Below are positions 23,340 through 33,813 of a stretch of DNA of 64,000 nt, in pieces. Position numbers and translations under genes: made by a program. The notes below the pieces were generated by a model that was not told where the DNA came from, made no database searches, and saw nothing but the letters and a program-made list of their open reading frames with translations. Location of the stretch: contig QNGE01000420.1 in the NCBI GenBank assembly GCA_008508345.1, positions 132,176-196,175 of the forward strand, in the 5' to 3' direction. Each line of letters starts with the position of its first letter. Within the stretch, counting starts at the first letter, position 1. Origin of the DNA: Paragonimus westermani. Its lineage: Eukaryota > Platyhelminthes > Trematoda > Plagiorchiida > Troglotrematidae.

Positions 23340-25260
23340 CTTATTCCCTACAGATGGCTTGAAACACGTGCAGAACTTATCGTCAGTCCAGCTTACGCGG
23401 ATACAATTGAATGTTTTACACCCTGGGTTTGAAATTCAAAACTCCTCCAAAAGAGTCGGCCGATTGCAAACACGGGTGCAATTTGAGAACCTGTATGATC
23501 AAATTAAAGAATTCTCTCCAACTTAACCGGAAAACGAAGGGTGGTTCCGCGCAAAGCTGGTCGATATTTCGCACCACTTCGTGATTTATCTATTGGCCAG
23601 CGTTTATTTTTGATATCTGAACATTACCAAGCTCTAAAACAACTGCGAGAAATGAAAGATGTGGTATTCCTCCGGCCCTACAAAGATTCCGGCATAGTTA
23701 TCATTTAAAAGGCTGGCTATATGTCAGAAATGAAAGATATCCTAATGGACGGAAGAAAATTTTACACAAACGGTACTGCTGATAACAACATTTTGGCAGA
23801 GAAACAAATCTCAATAAAGCTTCAAATCTTGATACCACATGGATATAGCTCGGAGCTGCAGTCAGATGAAGCCAACCGAAACCCGCACACCACAGTTAAG
23901 AGGTGGTCAAAAACACATAAATGTGGTGTCCCGTTAAAGCCAATCTTGTGCATGGACAACTCACCGTACCACAAGCTAGCCAGATGGCTTGTATACATCC
24001 TCCACACGGCCCGTCAGATGCTTACTCCTCATTGTGTACACGATTCCTTAAACCTGGTACAAACTTTACAGAACGTATCAGTGAGTTCACGTAAGATGTA
24101 TTCTATCAACGTTGACTCTTTGTTTACCTTAGTGAACTTATACTTTCATATACAGAGAATATCTGTTTTGATTTCGGGGAATTCTCCTATGAACAGGTTG
24201 ACGGTGTGGTAATGGGTAGCCCATTGGTCCCTACACTGGCAGATATAATTTTGGGAATGATTGAATTAAAACTATCTGATGTTATAGATGGTGCCAGCCT
24301 CTTTAAGCGATGCGTAGATCACAATTTGGTTTTTACCACTACTATTCATTTGGCTTCACTCTTAAACCGTTTCAATTCCATTAATCCTAATATTTCTGTT
24401 TTTGATGAGGAGGAAACCAACAACAATTTATCTTCTCTAGACCTTTCAATTACTAGACGGCAGGATGGCTCTTTACAACGCTCAGTGCACCGCAAATCCA
24501 CTTGGGGCGGTCAGTATTTGCAGTTCTCCTCTTTTGCGCCCATCACTTACAAAAGAGGCTCGGTACGAACCCTGTTTCATAGACCCCGGGAGACATGCAC
24601 CGATGACTGCTTGCAAGGGGAAGAGGCGAAATTAATAAAGGTGCTGATCGCAAACATATACAATGAGAAGTTCATGGTTGTTCACAGCCAGAAAAGACTG
24701 ACCAAGAGTGTCGTGAGTACGGTTACCAAGAAGCAGGTTTTTTTAATCCACCCTTAATAGGCGATCGAGTCACAACTGACGTGATTAAAAAATTACAGTC
24801 TGATCTAACTCACATTCCCCGCTGCTGAATTGCGATTGCTACTCACAACTAGGAGTGCCACTCAGCTTATTCCCAATCGTAACCTACCGAAATATTCTGT
24901 CTCACATGTAAACTATCAGTTCACTTGAAGTTGCGGTGACGTCTATATCGGCAGAACAAATCGATGCCTACGACAACGATTAGCTGAACGTGTGCCTAAG
25001 TGGCTGATAAACGCTATGACGCAACGGACATTAGTAACAGAACGACTGAGACGAAATCCGACCTCATCCACCACAAAGCGCATCATGGAGACAGGTCATG
25101 TTGTTGACTGGGTCAACTCGTTTCAAGTTCTGTTGGGTTACCAGAACCCCAAATTGCTCGCTTTTCCGAGACAGTGTTGATCAATACTCAACGTCCGGCT
25201 CTGTGTGTGCATAAATTGATGAATCACGCAGTTTGTCTGCCCCGGAAGTGACGACAGTCG
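23340..25260 (+). mobile_element. Decayed Penelope-like retroelement, copy 2, GIY-YIG motif readable
   Basis: Shifting plus-strand frames show the family in order: N-terminal FENLYDQIKEFSPT (about 23480-23520), PENEGWFRAKLVD, then NSPYHKLARWL (about 23958) and KMYSINVDSLFT. A VMGSPLVPTLADIILG block (24209-24260) follows. RCVDHN (about 24308-24325) stands where active elements have YVDD, so the catalytic tetrad is broken. After several frame breaks the GIY-YIG nuclease core is clear: CGDVYIGRTNRCLRQRLAE and VPKWL (24932-25006). It ends with the family C-terminal block near 25260. Stops and frameshifts throughout make it non-autonomous. Its end lies only about 190 bp before the plus-strand exon at 25448. 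Confidence 0.85.
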
Positions 25261-25447
25261 TTGTTTCATGTAAATCCAATCGCTGAATGTTTCTATTGTG
25301 TTGCTATCCGCGTGTCCTATATAGTCTAATGTTTTACGTTCGTTAATGAAGAGAGTAAACGAAGTGTCAGCATCTTGCGATGTACGTCTTCTATTGCTAT
25401 TGGTGAACTGGTTCAAAGGAACTCAGTGTTTTAAATGTCTCTCTCAG

Positions 25448-25669
25448 CGTCCGCAATCTCAACTTCAACAACATCGGATGAACTGGTGGTTTCTGTAATA
25501 ATGAATGAGTTCATCAATGAACCAGTGAACGCACAACTAACGATCATTAACTCATGTCATAATGGTGAACATACGCCTCGCTTGATCTCATTGCATATTC
25601 TACGGGGAGTTGTTGGTGTGCAATTGGGCGGAACTACCGCGATTATAAACGCAGTTATCATTGGGTCCA
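25448..25669 (+). CDS. Internal exon of a plus-strand membrane-anchored protein gene
   Basis: A pyrimidine-rich acceptor (AATGTCTCTCTCAG ending at 25447) and a consensus donor (TCCA|GTAAGT at 25670) bracket 222 nt that are open in one frame. The exon starts with two bases of a codon and ends in phase 1. The product is beta-strand-like, with LVVSVIMNEFINEPVNAQ and RLISLHILRGVVGVQLGG segments, in the style of an extracellular domain. It joins in phase to 27542-27666, which encodes a C-terminal membrane anchor. No upstream exon was found; a Penelope-like element fills the sequence just before it. The family is not recognised. Confidence 0.45.
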
Positions 25670-26239
25670 GTAAGTTGCGTGCAATCGACTCGACTGTGTC
25701 AACTAGTCGGATGTGCAGCAAGCCAAGAGAAACAGTAATTTTTAGTGTATAACAAACTGTATTGTACAATCAAATAGCATTAATCAACGGTGAGTTAATT
25801 CTCAGTGGTTAGTGTCGAGCTGGACGGGATAAGCCAGACTGTACTGACTGTAGGTCGTGAGTGAACAGTGCATTATTGTTGTTTAGCTGCATGAATAAAA
25901 TGTGCCACACAATGAGTATTACGTTACAGTTTTTTTGGTTCACCTGTTGTGTTATTAGTACTGCGTAGAGACTAGTTCTGGGTATGAGGTAAATACATTT
26001 GTGATGACCGTCCATCTGGATATCAGGCGGCAAAGTTTGGATACAGCGGAAGCAGTATGAAATAACTTGAGAGTAAGACTTCAATTCAATTAGAAAACGA
26101 TTGGTTTAGAGGAGAAAAATGACCAACGCAAGTGACCTTTCAATCAGCACAAACAACATGACCTTGAAAAAGGTAACCTGTCAGAGTTGTTCAATAAATG
26201 TCTTGAGTAACGGACTTAAAAAAGGAACTAAAACTACGC

Positions 26240-26545
26240 TCAGCAGTAGCGTTGTTGAATTCCAGCGTGAACTGTTTGAGAAATCCTGCCGGGGTAGTCG
26301 ATCTTCTGAATCATTTGGTGGATTCCATATGAAACAGAGGGACGGGTGGGTAACAGAGTCCAAATGTGAAATTCCCGAGCTCCTGGTGTGGCTTCGTAGC
26401 TCAGCTGGTAAAGCGCTTGCCGCGTTGAGGCATGCTGTTTCTGTCGCTTGTTCGGATCCAGCCGAAGCCCTGACTTTTCACAGTTGGGTCTCATCTAAAT
26501 TCATAAACCTGCCATACTACTCATTAGTAAAAAATAGCCCTAATC
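26240..26545 (+). mobile_element. SINE family 2, copy 2, best-preserved tRNA-like core
   Basis: A tRNA-like core occupies 26390-26469. A 7-bp acceptor-type stem (GGCTTCG with CGAAGCC) encloses an A-box-like TAGCTCAGCTGG (26397-26408), a TGCC/GGCA arm with a 7-nt loop GCGTTGA, and a B-box-like GTTCGGATCC (26450-26459). Conserved element sequence continues on both sides, upstream to about 26240 and downstream to about 26545 (ending CTGCCATACTACTCATTAGTAA-like). Other copies are at 22612, 48626, 53811, 54190 and 60590. It lies in the intron between the plus-strand exons 25448-25669 and 27542-27666. The 157-aa ORF reading through it is not a gene. Confidence 0.65.
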
Positions 26546-27541
26546 CTATTTTGCGAGCTATTAGCAAGCCACCAATAACTAGACGTTCGTAAACACAAAC
26601 CGTATGTTCGACAAACGGGAATACAATGTACTGTATAGAAGCTGTATGCCTTTAATACTATGTTCAACTACTGTGAAATGAAGTAGGCTTGTTCCAACCA
26701 GCCGACTAAATAGCACAGTCAGTTAGTTAAGTTACTACCGCGACCAACACCATGCCTACCTCCCATTACTGCCGGTTTATCACATAGTTGACGATAATAT
26801 GTGCATTTGTGCTGGAGGGAGATATCTCAATTGCCGCAATTCAAAGCGTTATCGCTACTACATCAAGGCTAGATCTGGACTTGACTTAAAAACAGTTAAA
26901 AACATAGCAACCGAATATTGAACAAAGGAGCATCATGTAGATAAATATCGGGATGTGGTGAGCAGTTAAAAGTCTACGACAATGAAATTTGCCTCATCCG
27001 CCTCTCCTGCCAACACACAAAGTTTGTGCAACTCGATTGACATCTGTATCCTGCAAATGGTCCACATAGCTTGTGGCCACTGAGACCAGATATCGATGGT
27101 TGAGGGTTATTTATTTTAGTTGAGATTTAATCTTAAAATGATTGATTTGATAAGTAGAGTATGACACATTTCAGGTTTTCGAAACAGTCTTTCCTTTTCT
27201 CTAATTATACCCATTTTGCATCAGTTGTCTTTCACCGCACTGCAATGACATTATTATTCAATATGCTCGCTTATAATCTATTATGGTCACTCAGAATCAA
27301 CTTTCTTTTTATTCACACATTTTAATGTCTAAATTTGTTTATCTACGGTTTTGATTGGTTCCAATACGATGATAAGGTTTCTTGAGGTTTAAACGAGATG
27401 TGGTTGGTTTATCCAGAACCTGAAGATTCCATTTGTGCATGTTTCGCATATTATCGGAAACTTGCATAGCCTGCCACACAAGCAATCGTTGGGATCATCG
27501 GGCTAGGTGGTCAAACAAATTACCATTTGCTCAATCTCCAG

Positions 27542-27666
27542 TGTGGACATCTGGAGTTCAAACAACTGTAGACGTCCAGTCCACCACACCAGGTGTAGCG
27601 ACTAAAATAAATAGTATATTGATAGTCGCATTCATCTGTACGTTTTTTACGATTTTGCTTTTTTGA
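27542..27666 (+). CDS. Terminal exon encoding a C-terminal membrane anchor
   Basis: The acceptor TTTGCTCAATCTCCAG ends at 27541. The exon supplies two bases that complete the phase-1 codon from 25669, then reads WTSGVQTTVDVQSTTPGVAT followed by a hydrophobic run (NSILIVAFICTFFTILLF) and a stop at 27666. The anchor with almost no cytoplasmic tail suits a tail-anchored, type I or GPI-processed protein. Correct phase and terminal hydrophobicity together support the join. No clear AATAAA follows nearby. Confidence 0.4.
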
Positions 27667-27967
27667 CCTACTTTTGTTTTAGTCGAGCTATCTGGTTTGT
27701 AATATCCATCGCGGTGCTAAAATCGCAACTCGCTCCGTGCCTTGCTAGATTGACGTGTTTCTCTGTACACTCTGTTTTCCAGGGTCGATACTAAGAGACT
27801 GGGGTCAACGTGCTGTCTTTTCTTCATTGTCGATTGGTTTTCGATAATGAATACTGACTGGGTGTCATTCTGTTGGATCACTTTCAACACAGGACATTAG
27901 AATTCGCCAACTACCGTATCGCCGGTAATTTTTATCACAGTTAACTGCACTGAGGCCTGCACTTTTA

Positions 27968-28405
27968 ATGGATTTAGCCGCCATCCGAGATAGGCGTTCG
28001 GAGTATGATTTGCGAAAGCCGTTTTCCAAATACTCTCTAGCTTTTATGACTCGAATGACTGTTTTCAAGATATTTTCGAAACACATGGAGAAAGTTCCGA
28101 AAGATTTTAGAACACTGCAAAATACACCCAGTGCATGTCTTAGAAAGTTGTTCGAAGAGTGTGTTTGCGTACATGTCGGACTGAGAAAAACTACCGTTAA
28201 AATTGCTGATTCGTTCGATGACGTTCAGAATATCGTCGAACAACTAGATGCAGTCGGTTGTCAGCTGTTCAAGTCCTCCAAGATCGGGTTACTACCGGTA
28301 CTTTGTTTGGGGGACAGAACATATCACGTGGATCCAATTCGTGGAAGCCAAGCGGTCTGGACTACTTTCGAAAGAATTTGTGGCTCCAGTGGAAGACTGT
28401 TCTAA
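27968..28405 (+). CDS. Unassigned 145-aa ORF
   Basis: A plus-strand open frame of 145 codons starts at ATG. The first part is basic and the centre mixed (KLFEECVCVHVG, FDDVQNIVEQLDAVG). The minus strand is also open over much of it, which weakens the case. No motif, signal peptide or membrane segment is seen, and no donor with matching phase was found. It could be an exon or chance. Confidence 0.2.
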   Translation: MDLAAIRDRRSEYDLRKPFSKYSLAFMTRMTVFKIFSKHMEKVPKDFRTLQNTPSACLRKLFEECVCVHVGLRKTTVKIADSFDDVQNIVEQLDAVGCQLFKSSKIGLLPVLCLGDRTYHVDPIRGSQAVWTTFERICGSSGRLF

Positions 28406-29583
28406 AAACCGGGTTTACATATTGCAGAAGCAAACAACAACTACCGTTCTCTGTCATACATTACCTGCGATGTGCTGGCAAGGTTATTTCTCAAGTATCA
28501 AAATGGGCCTGCTGGTTGCTTCAGCTATGATATTCGTGTTCAAAGGGTTAAAGAATTTGATGTTGTGTGGCACTTCCGTTGCTGAGGAGCGCTGTACGCG
28601 CGGATGAAAGTTTCAGATGACGAACCAGTGCACCTCACCACGCTGGTAACTCTCCGTCTGCCCATCGGTATGATTAACAAATTTCCTGATGACTACGTGC
28701 ACTCGAGTACTTTGACCACTTCACCACTTCAGACAAAGAACCCTTGTAGCGCAAATTACCGTTTTGATCAAAACTAGAAGAACACTGTTTCTTGTGGTGT
28801 TGAGAATTTGCACTCGTTTTTGATTAGTAAAGTTTAGCGACTTCAAAGGGAATTCAAGGAGCTGATCGTTTGAAAACGACCGAATGTAGGCGAATCTTTC
28901 ATATACATGCTCTGCAGCTCTGAGTGATGTTTCATCTTCTGATTAGTACATAAATTCATCAGGTTTACAACCTGTGACATATATGTTATATTGCCCCATT
29001 TTATGTTCGCTCTATTGTGATGGTGTCCGCCACTTACTAGTCTCATTCGCACAATTTTTTCCTTACACTTATGGCCCTTCAGTGAATGTGTATACTTCTC
29101 ACCTTTTGACGTTGACCCATTCACCTGCTTAGGCAGCTTTCTGTGTTTCCACTCTGAGTCATTCTTAAGACGTAAGGGGCTGGCAGAACAGCGTTACCGA
29201 CGAGAAAATTTACTATTAATTCTGGGTTTGCTGCTCAAAAGAAATCTGATGATTACACAGGTCATGCAGGCCATGGTTCCATGAAGAACGTTGGAGGTTT
29301 TTAATCCATGAAAGTGCATCGAGTTATTTTGTTGGAAAATTCCGTTTTTTTTCTGGTGAACACCCTCGCAGTGTTGTAGATACCCGCACTGTTATTAAGT
29401 CCTATTGTAAATTTCAAAGTTCGCTCTCATTTTTGACCGTCTAAAAAATGATTTGTAAAGCGATACCATTTTGGTTTGTAATTGCATGGTTTGACCGTAA
29501 GTAAATTACACTGAATTCGCTTTCAGCTGTACCGAATTTCTCAAAACAAATTATTGAGCGGTATGCATGTAGGAGTTTTTTAG

Positions 29584-29884
29584 GTGCAGTTACGTCTACA
29601 ATTCTTACTTCGGTTTCTCACAGACTGGTGTGAGGATCTATTAGTGAATACCATGAGGTGTTGGTTGTTGAAAACACTGTTAACATCTAGCCTTGACTTG
29701 GTAATCCTACGTAAATTTTGCACGGGAAACATTGGAGGGCAATGTTCGGTGCTAATTGCTAGGGCGCTCAGTTTTGTGCAACAAAACTGTGCACCCGCAA
29801 ACAGCAGTTCTGTGCATGGTCTAAGTTCGTTATTCGCAAAGCACCTAAAAACATCTTCAGCATTTAGACTCACTCTGTACAGTC
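29584..29884 (+). CDS. Candidate internal exon, helical protein
   Basis: An acceptor (AGGAGTTTTTTAG ending at 29583) is followed by 301 open nt that end at CAGTCG|GTAACT. The product is Leu/Cys-rich and helix-prone (FLTDWCEDLLVNTMRCWLL, ARALSFVQQNC). The opposite strand is equally open, so this is a weak call. The family is not recognised. Confidence 0.25.
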
Positions 29885-30022
29885 GGTAACTATTTTGCAA
29901 TGATCAACAAACGAAGAGTGGAAGTGTGAGACAAAAATAACCTTTCTTACAATAACAATTTACATGAAATAAAATTACCTCTAACAAAACGACGTACACA
30001 GCCGAAGTAAATATGCACTTAC

Positions 30023-30225
30023 TCCAGCAGAAAGTGGTTCAGTGCAGTACTATCTCTATTGTCTATTTCGCAACTTCTTACGTCATACGAGCGTTTACGT
30101 TTCTGAACCGGAATTCCAGCCCGCAACTCAGCGACGGTTTCCAATAGCTCGCCGTCTGCACTTCTGTGTTCTTTCGTGTGTGTCACTAATGGTTTCTCTC
30201 GTAAGTCTTTTGCTTGTCGCTTCAT
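30023..30225 (-). CDS. Candidate basic, nuclear-type exon
   Basis: The minus frame, open from upstream of an ATG at 30225, ends at a consensus donor (CTGGA|GTAAGT, complement of 30017-30022) in phase 2. The product is strongly charged, with MKRQAKDLREKPLVTHTKEH, GELLETVAELRAG and VQKRKRSYDV, the last a plausible basic nuclear-localisation-type cluster. The character is unlike the extracellular gene to the right, so it would be a different gene. The exon start and the family are unknown. Confidence 0.35.
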
Positions 30226-33200
30226 TCCGGTTAGTCCGATCGCCTCGAGTAATGGCTCATTAGATCGCCCGTGATGTTCCTAATCCATCCACTGTGGGCA
30301 ATAGCCATATCCCGCCACCGCGTCGAGATACCCTGCGGCGTTTTGGAATAATCACGCCTCCGATTTGGTCATCTTCCCCACTACGGTCAGCACACCCGGA
30401 CAAGTTCATGCGACGATGCTTACGGATTTCCAGAAAACTTTACGGGATGTTGGAAATGGTGTGTTCATTGGGCTGATGGAACAACTTTCTCCAGTATATC
30501 ATGATAGGATATTTATAGCATCAACCAGAGAATGTTAGACAGGATTTTAGTGCGTCCATACAGTAGGTTTCACTCTGTAGTGCCTAATGATGCACACTGT
30601 GAAATCGACATTCTTAGATGCGTTTTGTTCTCGTTTGAAATTCAACGATACAGATTATCGAAAAGAGGGTTCCGACCGGCAACCATCCAGATTACGACCT
30701 GAGGCCCAACAGGTCTGTTTTTAGCAGTTATAAGGGAGAATTTTTGTTGCCCTTGTTCTTGGATTCTTTTGCCACACAAATATCAATTTGTCACTAAGTA
30801 TTTTCAATGGGCTTTATTAGAGACTAGGTTTACTCAACTGTTGGGTAATTCGGAAACAAACTAGTTACAATGCATCGCATTTAGTTTTACTGTTGTGAGC
30901 CAGGAACGCGGATGGTGCAAGAGTTATTCATTCGGGAAACCAATCCGTGAGTTATGCGTTTCAAAATGTATACAATCGAAAACACTCATCTGCACACAAC
31001 AATGGTCTCAGAACGTCACGGTTGTTACGACCGTCAATGCTCAGTTCTTTTGAATAGCAAGTAACATTTCATGCGACGCTGGACTCTGATTATTTTTCGT
31101 GTATTTTTCCCACGAAACTTTCGCTGCAAAACCCCATGCTGTTACCTTATTACTGGATAGTAGTTGTGTGAGTAGTATAGTGCACTACTTTGTACATTTT
31201 CTTTGAGGAAGTTACTGGTGTGGAACAAATAACTGCTCAGCTAATACATTACTCAATTTGACTTCGTGATATAATGAAAAGTATTGTTGCGAGTGTCTGT
31301 GGTCTGCAGAAAAAAGAAGGATACAATACCACAAGGTCCCACTCACTGATTAGTTGGTGAGCTACTAGTCATTATTCAGATCATATAAATAGACTGATTC
31401 GTCAGCGCTAACCGAAGACAGGGAAGTCTTAAATGAGTACTTAATTCAAACAATTCAGTTATACTGCTCACATAATGTGTCACCGAATGCACAGAAAATG
31501 TGTAATGAAAGCTGCGAAAAACCTTAATGGGAAGAACCATACCCAAACTTATATTGTTTGGAAAAGTAAATTCAAGTGTATCGATTTGAATCATATCATT
31601 ATTATTATTGTATTTTTGTAAATTACGGTGGAGAGGAGAGTGGAACAAGTGATAGCAACCGAGAATGTTTTAGCAATTGTTTACTCAATTCGGATATCGT
31701 TCAAAAATATTAAGCATAAAAAGACCCTTGTATATGGACATTTTGTACATCTGAACTGTTTAAAACATCCCAAATTGGAAAAGGGGATTCAGATTATGAG
31801 ATGAATATGTCACTTAGCGTAATGTTGTCAACCAGAATACACTCGGAATGACCGTGCTTTTTAGTTTGAACATTTTGGGGACAATTAGTAAATGAAAGCC
31901 ACCTCTTTGCGTACAGAAAAACTTGTTCATCAGTACCAACTTGTCCTGATAACTAATGTGCATTGATGTCTGTGACTGTCCATGTGGGTGTGTGGTTGTT
32001 GATTTCGTCGTTTAGCATTAAGGTGTCTACCGAACTTTGGTACAAAACCCCGCACACTGCAGTATGTAACTGATGAACTGTGGCAAAATTTGCTCGAAAG
32101 ATAAATTACGAAAAACTGTTTCTGAATTCTCTGTTCAGAAAGCTATTTATTAGAATAACAACCCGACATCCTTTTGAGCAAACGTGGCAAAAATTCAGTC
32201 TGCTTCATACACAGAGCGATGCGCAGTTAAATAAAAACTATCACAATGATTAAACCTAATCATTGACGTTCGTATCCAGACATCAGCACGTTGAACGCAG
32301 GTGAAGCGTCACTGTGATTGCTAGCCTGTAACAGATGTTTAATGGTCTGACATTAAGGTCACAGCTGGTTGGCTGCAGGCCGCCATAGTGCCATTGTACC
32401 AGGTTGAATTGCGCTTCAAAGTCTAATCACAGCTAGTTCCACCAAGTTTTCTGTCTGTGGGTTCAGCGTAATTTCCTCTGAGGGGTACCGGGAGAATGTA
32501 TCTACAATTGGACACATTTTGGGGCAGCAGTGTTGTGGAGCATTTGGGCACAATTAGTGTTGACAATACATGCCTCAAGTTGGCCGGCTTCCTAGCTTTA
32601 ATTAAAGCTGTACTTATACGGTCAGACGTTACTGACATCAGTTGCTTATCCACAACTTTTTCTGTCATATAAATAGCCGTTTTGGATGCCTCGATGACCG
32701 TATTCCTAACTCACACATATGTGTGATGCAGGAAGATCATGCTCACGAGGATGGTATTCTACGTTAATGCGTTTAAAGAAGTTGGCTGAATATTTAATAC
32801 ATCAGAAACGCGGAGTTCATGGGAAGAACGAAATAAAGTGTAGAGTTTCATTTTCACGGAATGGAGAAAAAAGTTTCAGAAGTGGATGAGTTGTGACCGG
32901 GTAAATTTCTGATCAGTTTAACATTGTGCTGGGCCAGTTGACAAATAGATAATCCGGTCGGACTGAGACTGCGTTATTCTACTATGTGGACACTGCGCAC
33001 CACCTTATCCGAAATATGTTCAGTAGAAACAAGAGGTGGTGGTCAAAATGTCTACGGCAATTTTTAAACCTAAGCTGGTGCCTAGAGCTTCTTTTGTAAC
33101 CAAATAGTAATACGTTGTCTCTACACACGAGTTAATTTTGTCTGGTTGCTGGCATTACATACTACCTAGTTTTCACTGCATCCCTATGGAGTTTAAACGT

Positions 33201-33650
33201 CACTTACTTCTTGCCTCGTAATAACTTCTTGTGATTTCACTTGTAAATTGGCAAAAAATTGGTTTACGTTGTAGTTGTAAACACCATCAAAAAGGCTCAA
33301 TTACTCCCCGGGTCTACTCATCTAAAACGAGTCCGTAAAGTTCCAGTAGTTATGATCACTCAACTTTCTATACTCCTGCAACGGCATAGTAAAACAGTGA
33401 TATGACAGATTACCGGCGCTTCAAACAGTACACTCCCCATATGGTCCCGCTTTATAGATACCAGTGATTCACATGCATCGACAGCAATGTGTGGGTTATC
33501 ACGGAAAGATTAGGAATTTCGTCTAGTCCGCTTGATGCAGGCAGATAGTTATGCGTGTCAGCAGCAAGCTGTGTTTGAAAAGTTGGTTGTGATATCCATT
33601 CAAAAGAAAGTGGCGATTTTAAATTCCAACATGGGCATTTAACAACTTAC
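30226..33650. other. No gene firmly supported; probable 3' side of the large minus-strand gene
   Basis: The next exon of the large minus gene must start with one base of a codon, and I found no convincing candidate here. A minus ORF at 32423-32668 (81 codons, ending in a stop) and one at 31376-31648 (90 codons) are open, but their frames do not join. A weak in-phase option lies further left, at about 29120-29185 minus. Confidence 0.3.
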
Positions 33651-33813
33651 GTAATGACATTAAAGAAGGCCACCTTTTCGAATAAAATGGCACACTCCGA
33701 TATGGTTTGAAAACGGCCTTTGTTACAACAGGGCCACAGAAAAGTTGAGTTCAACAACAGACTATTAATTGTTGAATACTTAACCGTCACCCAAAGATCA
33801 ACTTGGTTGGAAC
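33651..33813 (-). CDS. Exon m: last exon placed with confidence
   Basis: Acceptor CTCTTCTCTTACAG before 33813; two bases complete a Cys codon (T|GT) from exon l. Donor ATTAC|GTAAGT at 33650, phase 2. The product is SNQVDLWVTVKYSTINSLLL, then TFLWPCCNKGRFQTISEC and a hydrophobic end. The splice sites are excellent, but the residue pattern is not diagnostic, so an exon could be missing between l and m. Confidence 0.5.

Noticed and set aside
26390..26469. Functional tRNA gene
   Set aside because: The stem and boxes are good, but the extended loop between the anticodon-type arm and the T arm, the weak T stem and the dispersed copies show it is a SINE core.
26119..26592. 157-codon plus ORF
   Set aside because: It reads through the SINE 2 copy, tRNA-like core included, and has no splice support.
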